Shown here piece by piece: positions 25,297 to 33,714 of a stretch of 36,786 nt of DNA (the first letter of the stretch is position 1; each line of letters begins with the position of its first letter). Below the pieces are notes generated by a model. It did no database searches. It saw only the letters and a list, made by a program, of their open reading frames with translations, and was not told the DNA's origin. Location of the stretch: contig PKUG01000122.1 of NCBI GenBank assembly GCA_002869665.1, positions 1-36,786 on the forward strand, written 5' to 3'. The position numbers were made by a program, and so were the translations under genes. The stretch is from Desulfuromonas sp. Its GTDB lineage: Bacteria; Desulfobacterota; Desulfuromonadia; Desulfuromonadales; Geopsychrobacteraceae.

Positions 25297-26199
25297 ATGT
25301 TTCAACGTTTTGCCATTATTGTTCTTCTGCTTGCTCTAGCCGGAGTCGCACCTGTTTCGGCAGCCTTTGCCGGAGACGACGCTATCGTTGTCATTGCTGC
25401 CTACACGCCGACCGACTCTGTCGACCAGCCGGTTGTTGTCGCGGCCAGCGCTCCGCAGGATGATTTTGCTGCCGGTTTTGATGATGACCCCGCGCCCGGC
25501 GATGCTTCCGAAGTGCTGATTGCCGACCCCCTTGAACCGCTGAACCGTGGTGTGTTCTGGGTCAATGACAAACTCTACTTCTATCTCTTCAAGCCGGTCG
25601 CCCGTGGCTATCGAGCGGTTTTGCCCCATCCTGTCCGGGTTTCGGTCGGTAATGTGTTTTCCAACCTCGGGGCGCCGGTGAGAATCGGCAACTCTCTGCT
25701 GCAGTTCAAAATCGAAGATCTTGGCGCCGAGGTTTACCGTTTTTTTATTAATACAACGTTCGGTGTCGGCGGTCTCTTCGATCCTGCAGCGAAGTTCGGC
25801 GGCGTCAAGCCGCGCCAGGAGGATTTCGGCCAGACTCTGGGGTATTATCATCTCGACCATGGCTGTTACCTGGTCTTGCCGATCGTCGGGCCATCCAGCC
25901 TGCGTGATGCCACCGGTAGCTTCGTCGATTCTTTTGCCGATCCTCTGCGTTATACCAACCTTGAGACCGAGGAATATTTCGCTATAAAGATGGTTGATAT
26001 GACGAATCGCCTGTCGCTGGATCGGGACACTTATGAAGGGATCGTTCGCGATTCCCTTGATCCCTATCTGTTTATCCGTGCCGCCTATGCCCAGCGTCGC
26101 CAGGCACAGGTTGGCAAGACCTATAACATGAACCTTCTGGAAGGGCCGCTTTTCGACGGTGACCGTCTGGATCCTTTTAACTTGTTTGGACAAAACTAA
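25297..26199 (+). CDS. mlaA: MlaA/VacJ family phospholipid-trafficking lipoprotein
   Basis: DPLEPLNRGVFWVNDKLYFYLFKPVARGYRAVLPHPVRVSVGNVFSNLGAPVRIGNSLLQ...FGQTLGYYHLDHGCYLVLPIVGPSSLRDATGSFVDSFADPL. Confidence 0.95.
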   Translation: MFQRFAIIVLLLALAGVAPVSAAFAGDDAIVVIAAYTPTDSVDQPVVVAASAPQDDFAAGFDDDPAPGDASEVLIADPLEPLNRGVFWVNDKLYFYLFKPVARGYRAVLPHPVRVSVGNVFSNLGAPVRIGNSLLQFKIEDLGAEVYRFFINTTFGVGGLFDPAAKFGGVKPRQEDFGQTLGYYHLDHGCYLVLPIVGPSSLRDATGSFVDSFADPLRYTNLETEEYFAIKMVDMTNRLSLDRDTYEGIVRDSLDPYLFIRAAYAQRRQAQVGKTYNMNLLEGPLFDGDRLDPFNLFGQN

Positions 26200-26807
26200 T
26201 GAAAAGAATAATTCTGCTGCTTTCTTTGATAGTCCTTGTGTTGTCAACGGTCTGCCATGCTCTCCCAGAGCCCCAGGCCAAGGTTGAAGAAATGGTCAAT
26301 TCGGTTCTTTCGGTCATGCGTGACAGCCAAATGACCCTGGATCAGAAGAAATCCCAGATTAGTGGCCGGGTGCAGCAATTCCTCAATATCGACTCGATGT
26401 CGCGGCGGACGCTGGGGCAGTACTGGGATGGGGCAAGTGTAGAGCAGCGCGAACACTTCGCCCGGCTTTTCATCAAGATTCTCGAAGCAACTTACCTGAA
26501 TCGTATCGAGGATTACTCGGATGGTGACGTCAAGTACCAGAAGCAGCGCGTTAAGGACGACAAGGCGATTATCGATACCGTGATCGTTGCTAATGAACTG
26601 GAGATTCCGGTTCAGTACCTGATGATTTATACCGATGGTAGTTTGCAGGTGTTCGATCTGGTGATCGAAGGGGTCAGCCTGGTCAGGAATTATCGCTCCA
26701 GTTACGGTGAGATCATTCGTCGGGACGGTTATGACGGCTTGTTTGCCCTGATGGAGGAAAAAGTCAGGGATATGAGTGAACCAGCTTCCGGATCCTCGGT
26801 ACAGTAA
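26199..26807 (+). CDS. mlaC: MlaC/Ttg2D family ABC transporter auxiliary protein
   Basis: FLNIDSMSRRTLGQYWDGASVEQREHFARLFIKILEATYLNRIEDYSDGDVKYQKQRV...VFDLVIEGVSLVRNYRSSYGEIIRRDGYDGL; TAATG overlap with mlaA. Confidence 0.93.
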   Translation: MKRIILLLSLIVLVLSTVCHALPEPQAKVEEMVNSVLSVMRDSQMTLDQKKSQISGRVQQFLNIDSMSRRTLGQYWDGASVEQREHFARLFIKILEATYLNRIEDYSDGDVKYQKQRVKDDKAIIDTVIVANELEIPVQYLMIYTDGSLQVFDLVIEGVSLVRNYRSSYGEIIRRDGYDGLFALMEEKVRDMSEPASGSSVQ

Positions 26808-26833
26808 GCAGCCGGGCATTCAAGACGAAGAAA

Positions 26834-26870
26834 GAAGGCGTTTTCCTTAAGGAAAACGCCTTCTTTTTTT
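26834..26870 (+). terminator. Rho-independent terminator of the crcB-mlaC cluster
   Basis: gaaggcgttttcc-ttaa-ggaaaacgccttc-ttttttt, perfect 13-bp stem. Confidence 0.95.
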
Positions 26871-26919
26871 GTTATGTCCGCACCCGAAGAGGACTGAACT
26901 GTTGACCGGTAATAACTGA

Positions 26920-27918
26920 TTATTCTGTTACGCTATCAGCTGAGTCGGCTATGCCCAGCAGCTCTTTGAGAGCCTGAACCACTCCGCTGTTAACCGGCTT
27001 ATTGGCAGCCGCGTCCAAGGTTTCTGTTTCTTTTGTTGTCGCTGCGGCCAGGGCGGCTTGTGCCGCAGCGGCATCGGCCTGTGCTATTGCTGCTGCCGTT
27101 GCTGCTGCCTCGGCTTCAGCCTGGGCGTCGGTTGCTGTCTGAGCTGCAGTATCCGCTGCGGCCTGGGCATCGACGGCAGCCTGGGCTGCGGTGTCTGCAT
27201 CAGCTTGGGCGTTGGCGGCCGTCTGTGCGGCTTCATCCGCCAGGGTTTGTGCCGTGGCATCGGTCGGATCTGCATCCGCCAGGGCTTGTGCGTCTGCAGC
27301 CGCTTGGGCTGCGGTATCTGCTGCGGTCTGGGCTTCGGCCGCTGTTTCTGCCGCCGCATCGGCTGTCGCCTGTAAATCGGCAGCGGTTCCGCTTGCCGCA
27401 TCAGCGGCAAGTTGGGTTTCCGCTGCAGTTTGAGCTGCCGCATCGGCTGTCGCCTGTGCTGTCTCCAGATCGGCCTGAGCCGCCTGGACCTCTGCGACAG
27501 CTGTTTCATAGGCCGCGACCTTGCCTACCGCTGAATTGGGGGCGGCGTTGGCCCGGGCTGTTGCCGAAGCATGGGCGGCGTTCAGGCTGCCCAGTTGACT
27601 GGCGGTTGAGCCGTTGCTGGAATTGCTTTCGGCCTGGCTTTCAAGCCCCGCGCTCGAATCGGCGCTGCCGGCGTCCGCGTCGGATGAACCGCCACCGTTA
27701 CCGTTGCCATTGCCATTGCCGCTGTTTCCTCCCCCATTGCCGTTCCCGTTGTTCCCTCCCCCATTGCCGCCGCCGCCATGGCCGTTATTGCCATTGTCAT
27801 TTTTGGCACTGGCGTCAGTGACGACGATTTTCCCTGTCCCCAGGTCGATCATGTAGGGGGTCAGGACCAGGAGGAGGATGATCAGAGCGATCCATAGATT
27901 TTGCTTTGTTCTTTTCAT
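26920..27918 (-). CDS. Signal-anchored Gly/Asn-rich linker plus Ala-rich repeat (predicted coiled-coil) protein (332 aa)
   Basis: MKRTKQNLWIALIILLLVLTPYMIDL then NDNGNNGHGGGGNGGGNNGNGNGGG... then ~14-residue units DTAAQAAVDAQAAADTAAQTATDAQAEAE.... GGAG-type RBS (AAGGAGAAAAAA) upstream of ATG. Confidence 0.75.
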   Translation of the reverse strand: MKRTKQNLWIALIILLLVLTPYMIDLGTGKIVVTDASAKNDNGNNGHGGGGNGGGNNGNGNGGGNSGNGNGNGNGGGSSDADAGSADSSAGLESQAESNSSNGSTASQLGSLNAAHASATARANAAPNSAVGKVAAYETAVAEVQAAQADLETAQATADAAAQTAAETQLAADAASGTAADLQATADAAAETAAEAQTAADTAAQAAADAQALADADPTDATAQTLADEAAQTAANAQADADTAAQAAVDAQAAADTAAQTATDAQAEAEAAATAAAIAQADAAAAQAALAAATTKETETLDAAANKPVNSGVVQALKELLGIADSADSVTE

Positions 27919-28025
27919 TTTTTTCTCCTTGTGTACTTTTCATTTGTCCCCTCGTTTTCGGGTGGTGCGCGATCCTAACACGCCGCCAAGATAGTTAAAA
28001 CAGATTAATCACGACGTGGTTTTGA

Positions 28026-28053
28026 CAAAAAAAACACCTGTCGCGGCAGGTGC
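28026..28053 (-). terminator. Rho-independent terminator of the RelE-like gene
   Basis: Minus strand CACCTG-CCGCGA-CAGGTG followed by TTTTTTTT. Confidence 0.85.
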
Positions 28054-28086
28054 TACTCGTTTCTTGTTTAAAAATTTCAGCGTCTA

Positions 28087-28665
28087 TCAGCGGCCGTTAC
28101 AGATACCGCGGAACACATTGCGTAATGTTCTGTCGTCAAGGAGCCCTTCGAGTTTGCTGTCGTAGTCGTCCACAGGTTCTGAAGGCAGCTCCTCGGTGGG
28201 GGATTTTTCTTGTGGGGAATGGTTGCCGGCTTTGATCATGGCGTCGGTATCGATAGAGAGGCTGTTGCCGCGCCTGTTGTTCAGCCAGCGGTCGCAGGCG
28301 TCGTGGGAGCCGGCGTAAAGAAAGAAGATGTCGCGCCCCCGGGTAATGCTGATCAGGCGATAGCCGCCACTCAGGTCATACTTGAGACATTTTTCAAGGC
28401 GTAGTTCCCCATGCCGTGTCAGCCTGTGCGTCACCTCAAGGGCCGACTGGCCGCGTTCGCCGATTTCCTCAATGATCTGCATGGCACGCTGAGCTGCCGC
28501 TGCGGCGGCCTTCCCCGAAGAGAGCAGCCTGGCGAGCTGTCTGTCCAGCAGCGGTGATCTGTAGAGAATCCCTGTTTTCACTGTTATGGTCCCGGTTTGG
28601 TCATTGTCGGCTACTGCTCTACAGGCTAGCGTGCCGGGATGTAAAAGGCCAATGCTTATTATCAA
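28087..28665 (-). CDS. Hypothetical protein with RelE/ParE-like toxin fold candidate
   Basis: LEKCLKYDLSGGYRLISITRGRDIFFLYAGSHDACDRWLNNRRG resembles RelE/ParE-type beta-core segments. Start uncertain. Confidence 0.6.
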   Translation of the reverse strand: MIISIGLLHPGTLACRAVADNDQTGTITVKTGILYRSPLLDRQLARLLSSGKAAAAAAQRAMQIIEEIGERGQSALEVTHRLTRHGELRLEKCLKYDLSGGYRLISITRGRDIFFLYAGSHDACDRWLNNRRGNSLSIDTDAMIKAGNHSPQEKSPTEELPSEPVDDYDSKLEGLLDDRTLRNVFRGICNGR

Positions 28666-28878
28666 TCGAACGAATCGTTGCCATTGTCTTTTTCAATTTC
28701 ACGCCGGGTTGAATCAGGCTGACTTGACGGGGCCTCTATAGATTCGTTCAATTTTGTTCCTATTTGTATTTGAATTATCGATTTGAATTATTGATTAATC
28801 TAATTTAGCCTGTGTCTGGTTCTTTCTGATGGAACGCATTGTCCGGAAACCATTCTGAAATGAAATGCGGGGGCAGTC

Positions 28879-29349
28879 ATGAATCACGCCAGGTTGAGTG
28901 AAGATCTTTCGCTGGACAAAAAATATCTCATCGCCAAGTATCGACTCGTTCCCAAGCAGATCAACAACAAACTCTACTGGGTGCGGGAATTTCAGAACCG
29001 GCCCGACCACCCCTATGGCTCCCACCGGGCCTTCCGCAATTGTCACATCCTGGAACTGGTTTTCAGCGTCTATGACCTCTGCGTGGCGAAGATGACCTAT
29101 TTCAAGAACAATATCCAGGATTACACCCCCTGCAAGATGGATTATCGCAACCGAACCTTGCAGCCCTGTGCACTCTGGGACATGGAGTTCCTCGTTCAGA
29201 AATCAACCGGAATCCCCATCGATCTGCGTAACCTGGCGGAGATCCGGGAGATCGAAGTCTTCCGCTCCATGTGCCGCTGGCTCGAAGGGCAGTTGCGGCA
29301 GAGCCGCGAGGCTGAAGGGGAGGGGCGTCAGATTCGACTTGTTGTTTGA
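28879..29349 (+). CDS. Conserved-looking hypothetical protein (156 aa)
   Basis: ORF with well-folded-looking sequence, followed by a terminator; no family recognised. Confidence 0.65.
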   Translation: MNHARLSEDLSLDKKYLIAKYRLVPKQINNKLYWVREFQNRPDHPYGSHRAFRNCHILELVFSVYDLCVAKMTYFKNNIQDYTPCKMDYRNRTLQPCALWDMEFLVQKSTGIPIDLRNLAEIREIEVFRSMCRWLEGQLRQSREAEGEGRQIRLVV

Positions 29350-29410
29350 GCCGGAACATGGTTGGCAGCTATTGTTTGTCGGCCGTGGTTCAATCTTGTT
29401 GCGGAAATGA

Positions 29411-29440
29411 AAAAGCACCTGACGGAAGATCGGGTGCTTT
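29411..29440. terminator. Bidirectional terminator
   Basis: aaaagcacctga-cggaa-gatcgggtgcttt stem between convergent genes. Confidence 0.75.
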
Positions 29441-29478
29441 ATTTGTGGCAAGTACGGGGGCGAGAGCGGTTGTCTCGA

Positions 29479-29748
29479 TTATTCCGGTTTATAGGTCGCG
29501 CTCAGATAATCGACGAGGACCTGTTTCTCCTCCGCGGTCAGACGCGCACCTTTTTTTATCATCCGGGTGACCGTCGTGTCCCACTGCTCGGCCGTCTTTT
29601 GTTTCGACTTCGGGCGCTCCGCAGAGTGGCAGACCGAGCAACGCTTTTCCAGAAGTGTCGCGCCGTCCTCTGCTGCCAGCACCCCTGTTACCATGAGGGT
29701 GGAGAGGGCAAAACAAACTGCAAATCCGAAGAGTAAGCATTTTTTCAT
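29479..29748 (-). CDS. Small monoheme c-type cytochrome
   Basis: Signal peptide and CSVCH (CXXCH) heme motif; GATLLEKRCSVCHSAERPKSKQKTAEQWDTTVTRMIKKGARLTAEEKQVLVDYLSATY. Confidence 0.9.
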   Translation of the reverse strand: MKKCLLFGFAVCFALSTLMVTGVLAAEDGATLLEKRCSVCHSAERPKSKQKTAEQWDTTVTRMIKKGARLTAEEKQVLVDYLSATYKPE

Positions 29749-29802
29749 AATGATCTTCCTTTCCGGGAGGGGTAAGCCCCTGACAGTGATGTTGTGCTAC
29801 CG

Positions 29803-30219
29803 TTACCTGTTGTTGGCAGAGGCGAACTGGCCGTACTCTGCGTCGGTTTTTGCAATATGGTTTATGATCCAGCTCTTCATGAAGGTGATGACTTCCAGCC
29901 CGAGAAAAACATCCCCCGCCAGAAATTCCCGATGCAGTTCCTCAATCCGGCGCAGAAAATAAGCGTGTTCCGTTCTGTGCGCCTCCAGGTCGGGATACTG
30001 CTGTTGCTCCAGCCACTCTTCTTCCGCGGCGAGATGGTAGCTGGTGTAGGCGATCAGCTCCTCGAAAAGCTTTCCCAGTTCGGAGCCCAGCTCTTTGTTC
30101 TGAAACTTTTCGTGTGTTTCGTTGATCAGTTGAATCAGGTGTTTATGGTGCTCGTCAAACGGATCGACATGCACGAGCAGGGCATTATCCCAGGCAACAA
30201 ACGTCATCTTTGTCTCCAT
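29803..30219 (-). CDS. Bacteriohemerythrin
   Basis: WDNALLVHVDPFDEHHKHLIQLINE...ELIAYTSYHLAAEEEWLEQQQYPDLEAHRTEHAYFLRRI...WIINHIAKTDAEYG: hemerythrin His/Glu ligand pattern. Confidence 0.93.
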   Translation of the reverse strand: METKMTFVAWDNALLVHVDPFDEHHKHLIQLINETHEKFQNKELGSELGKLFEELIAYTSYHLAAEEEWLEQQQYPDLEAHRTEHAYFLRRIEELHREFLAGDVFLGLEVITFMKSWIINHIAKTDAEYGQFASANNR

Positions 30220-30432
30220 GTGGCGAAGGTCAAGTATAGCAATGAATTGAATTTTTTACTGCGCCTGCTGACTTAGCGTCAATGATATTCTGGGGCCGCA
30301 GTCAATGACGCCGGATTTTCCGAAAACGATTGACCAATGGTGCCGGCCTTGTTAAGCATAGAGCGCTCTTGGGATTGGCCTCCTCTGGGGGCCTCCCGGT
30401 GCTATCGATAAAAACAAAAGAAAGAGGACATC

Positions 30433-30924
30433 ATGACGCGTGCAGCTCAAAACAATACCGTGACCGTTAACTACACCGGAAAACTTGCTGACGGAACCAT
30501 CTTCGATTCGTCTCCGGAAGACAAACCGCTGACCTTTATCATCGGCAGGGGAGAGGGGATTAAGGGCTTCGAGGCTGCCGTGCTCGGTATGGCCCGGGGG
30601 GAGATGAAAACCGTCGTGATTGAGCCGGATCAGGCCTACGGTGAAAACAATCCCGATCTTATCGAAGAACTTAACCGCGCGGAGTTGCCGAAAAACCTCG
30701 AGCTGGTTGAAGGCGGGCAATTGGAAGTCACCCAGGGGAACGGCAGTATCCTGCGGCTGATGATCGACAAGATTACGGCTGAGACGGTGACTCTCAATGC
30801 CAATCACCCCCTGGCCGGCAAGGCGCTGGTCTTTGATATTGAAGTGCTAGAAATTGATACCGAGCCCCCAAAAGAACTTCCGGCATTTTTTAACGGAGCA
30901 TTGGGCGAGGGTTCATTGCACTGA
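30433..30924 (+). CDS. FKBP-type peptidyl-prolyl cis-trans isomerase (SlyD-like)
   Basis: VTVNYTGKLADGTIFDSSPEDKPLTFIIGRGEGIKGFEAAVLGMARGEMKTVVIEPDQAYGENNPDLI...NHPLAGKALVFDIEVLEI. Confidence 0.95.
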   Translation: MTRAAQNNTVTVNYTGKLADGTIFDSSPEDKPLTFIIGRGEGIKGFEAAVLGMARGEMKTVVIEPDQAYGENNPDLIEELNRAELPKNLELVEGGQLEVTQGNGSILRLMIDKITAETVTLNANHPLAGKALVFDIEVLEIDTEPPKELPAFFNGALGEGSLH

Positions 30925-31369
30925 GTGTTGCTCCAGCGAATTCTTATAGCTCTGGCGGATAAATATCTGAGTCGGGCTCAACAGCCGTAACCCAAAATAA
31001 CAATCGGGATCGGAATTCAGATTTCGCGCAGAGGCGCGCAGACACAGAGAAAGACAGAAGGAAAATCGCAGAGAGTAGAATGCCTGATGGGCAGTAACTC
31101 TATGAATTTGTTGAAAAAATAAGGCATCCTTTCTCAGCGCCACTGCGCCTCAGCGGGATAAATTAAATAGAATTTCCTGGTTATCCAGATAGGTTTTTCC
31201 TGAGCAGGGCAGATCGAGATAATCTCCAATCTTTCCACCGTTTAATCACCCGAGCAATAATAAAGAGTCCCGGCCCGGTAGCCGAGGCTCTTTTTGTTTG
31301 CGCGCACTTTGTGTTTATATGTTGAGTTGATGTTCTGCTTCGGTGAATAAGCCCCTGGAGGTAGCCGCT

Positions 31370-32116
31370 ATGTCGACAGTTGATCTTTCAATGCAGGATG
31401 GTGTCGCGCTGTTACGTCTCGACAACGGTGTGACCAACGCCATTAACGGGACCCTGATTGCTGATTTATCGTCAGCCCTGGCCCAGGTTCGTTGTAATGC
31501 AAACGGGCTGGTCCTGCTTGGCAACGAGAAGTTTTTTTCCATCGGTCTCAACCTGCCGGAACTGATCGACTTCGATCGCGCCGCAATGACCGACTTCCTC
31601 TCCCGTTTCGAACAGCTGATGTGTGAACTTTACACGCTGCCGCTGCCGACCGCCTGCGCTTTGACCGGCCATGCCGTCGCCGGTGGCTGCATTCTGGCGT
31701 TGGCCTGTGACTATCGCTTCGCCGCAGAGGGGAGAAAGTTGATCGGCCTCAACGAAGCGACGATCGGTCTGCCCGTCCCTTATCTGCCCAGTTTGATCTT
31801 GCGGCAGTTGATTGGGGATCGCCGCGCGAGCGATATGCTGTACCAGGGGCAACTGCTCTCCAGTCGTGAGGCCGCGGATATCGGTCTGGTGGATGAGCTG
31901 TTGCCGGTGGCCGAGGTTGAAGCGCACGCCGTTGCCAGAACAGGCACTCAGACGTCTTTACCGAGAGCGGCCTTCGCCGTGCAAAAAGAGAATCGTGCCG
32001 ATTTTATCTGTTCACGCTATGCGCAGAGCAATCAGGAAAAGGTGGAATTGTTGCTGGATTGCTGGTTTGAAGAATCCGTTCAGCAGCTGCTCAAAGAAGC
32101 GGCCAGGAAATTCTGA
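31370..32116 (+). CDS. Enoyl-CoA hydratase/isomerase family protein
   Basis: VALLRLDNGVTNAINGTLIADLSSALAQ...GNEKFFSIGLNLPEL...PLPTACALTGHAVAGGCILALACDYRFAAEGRKLIGLNEATIGLPVP; TGGAGG RBS before ATG 31370. Confidence 0.92.
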   Translation: MSTVDLSMQDGVALLRLDNGVTNAINGTLIADLSSALAQVRCNANGLVLLGNEKFFSIGLNLPELIDFDRAAMTDFLSRFEQLMCELYTLPLPTACALTGHAVAGGCILALACDYRFAAEGRKLIGLNEATIGLPVPYLPSLILRQLIGDRRASDMLYQGQLLSSREAADIGLVDELLPVAEVEAHAVARTGTQTSLPRAAFAVQKENRADFICSRYAQSNQEKVELLLDCWFEESVQQLLKEAARKF

Positions 32117-32277
32117 CCTTCGCTAGCTCCGATTGTGGGTCTTGTCTATAAGAACGGCGCCCCTTTCATTCAAGGTCTCGTACTGTGCTTCATTCCCCGA
32201 CACCCGTCTCTCCGGGAAGTTGATCTCCGCCCGTGGGTACAGAGAAGATCAGCGCAGTCCTTGCGTCATGCCGTCAT

Positions 32278-33240
32278 CTATTTCTCCCCCTGCACTTTGT
32301 TTATAAACAGCTCTTCCGCAGTCACTCCGAAGCCACGTGAAATGAAAATCCGCCCGATTCTGAGGAGACCCCATAGAAACAGGATCGGTAAAAATATTGT
32401 GTTCACAACAAAGACGACGATCAGGCTGACAATGTGGTCAATCAGCCGGGTAAAGGATTCTTTGACGAATTCGATTTTCGCTTTGATATCCAGCAGGTTC
32501 TTCCCCTGGTTGATGACGGAATCTAGCGATTTTTTCGTCCTCTCATACCATCCGGCATCTTCATCAGCCCCTTCAGCCTGGGCAGTTTCAACAGCGGAAA
32601 TCTCTTGCTGCAAAGATTCCATCTCTTCGGTCGATTGCCCGATCGCTTCAATCGATTCATTCTGCTTTGCTTCCAGGAATGCGACATAGGCGGCGTTGTT
32701 CAGGGAAGACATGATTGGAATGGAAAAGCGTAATAAAATCAGCGTGAAAAGAAGAACCCTGCCGATACGGGTGAAGTTGAAAGAACCGTTTCGTGGAAGC
32801 CAGAGCCCGGCCAACAGGGAAAGCAGGGCCATTGGTAAAAGAATGTTTACGCTGATGAACGGGACGATTTTTATCAGCAGCGCCTGAATCCCCAGCGACG
32901 TCATGCTTGCCAGCATGATCCATGAGAACCTCTCCACCAGATCATTTATCGGGTCCAGTGCCGCACCGGCGGCTACGGTCACACCAATCCCGGCCGGTTC
33001 AATCTGTAAAGCACTCTCCCGAAAAACCGAGACCGTCGCATTGAACGCTCTGGCGATTGCATACGCCGTGGTCGCTCTCTTCAGGCTGCTGTTCACATAT
33101 TCAGCCGCAGCACCATCGGCCTTTTGGAAGATGTGTCCCTCGAAAAAAATCTGTCGGGGCTGGGGCACGATAGAGAGGAGAAGCAGGGTCACAAGAATGG
33201 CTGTCAGTACGAGCTTTTTCTTCGGCAAGGCGAGTGACAT
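32278..33240 (-). CDS. Multi-pass membrane protein of unknown function with coiled-coil (320 aa)
   Basis: Several hydrophobic segments and a Glu/Gln-rich helical stretch (SIEAIGQSTEEMESLQQEISAVETAQAEG). Confidence 0.7.
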   Translation of the reverse strand: MSLALPKKKLVLTAILVTLLLLSIVPQPRQIFFEGHIFQKADGAAAEYVNSSLKRATTAYAIARAFNATVSVFRESALQIEPAGIGVTVAAGAALDPINDLVERFSWIMLASMTSLGIQALLIKIVPFISVNILLPMALLSLLAGLWLPRNGSFNFTRIGRVLLFTLILLRFSIPIMSSLNNAAYVAFLEAKQNESIEAIGQSTEEMESLQQEISAVETAQAEGADEDAGWYERTKKSLDSVINQGKNLLDIKAKIEFVKESFTRLIDHIVSLIVVFVVNTIFLPILFLWGLLRIGRIFISRGFGVTAEELFINKVQGEK

Positions 33241-33278
33241 TTCAATCCCCTGGGTTTGTTCCTGAAAAAAACCGCCGG

Positions 33279-33626
33279 TCAGTTCGAAGCCGACAGCAGC
33301 GGTTTGTCAAAGTTCACGTTTTGAGGCGCGCCATAACTACCATGAAACATTTCTATAGTAGCAGCTCTTTTCGTTATCTCAAAATTAAGGGTGTCACCAG
33401 GGCAGAGCGATAAGAGCCTGGTGTCGATCCGGCACCCCGGGCCTCGGATCGTGGGCAGGTCGGCACCCTGGAGGGCTGAGAAGTTGAACTCGTCCGGATT
33501 ATCTAGAACGATGAAAGGGGCATATGTCAAATCATAGGAGGCTGCTACCAAAGCTGTCCTGAAACACTCCAATGCGACTTTTATAAAAATAAAGCTCAGC
33601 GATAAACCGGACACAAAAGCGGACAT
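33279..33626 (-). CDS. Hypothetical protein (115 aa)
   Basis: Open frame divergent from the Fic gene; plausible but no family recognised. Confidence 0.35.
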   Translation of the reverse strand: MSAFVSGLSLSFIFIKVALECFRTALVAASYDLTYAPFIVLDNPDEFNFSALQGADLPTIRGPGCRIDTRLLSLCPGDTLNFEITKRAATIEMFHGSYGAPQNVNFDKPLLSASN

Positions 33627-33714
33627 TTGTCAGGACTATTTTGTGCTGGAATGATATCTATATATTTGATATTGTGATATATATTTAATTGGATAAGCGG
33701 AACGGGAAGCGGAC

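Noticed and set aside
27033-27821. 262-aa plus-strand ORF and other frames over the Ala-rich gene
   Set aside because: Alternative frames of a low-complexity repeat; the minus frame has signal sequence, RBS and coherent domain layout.
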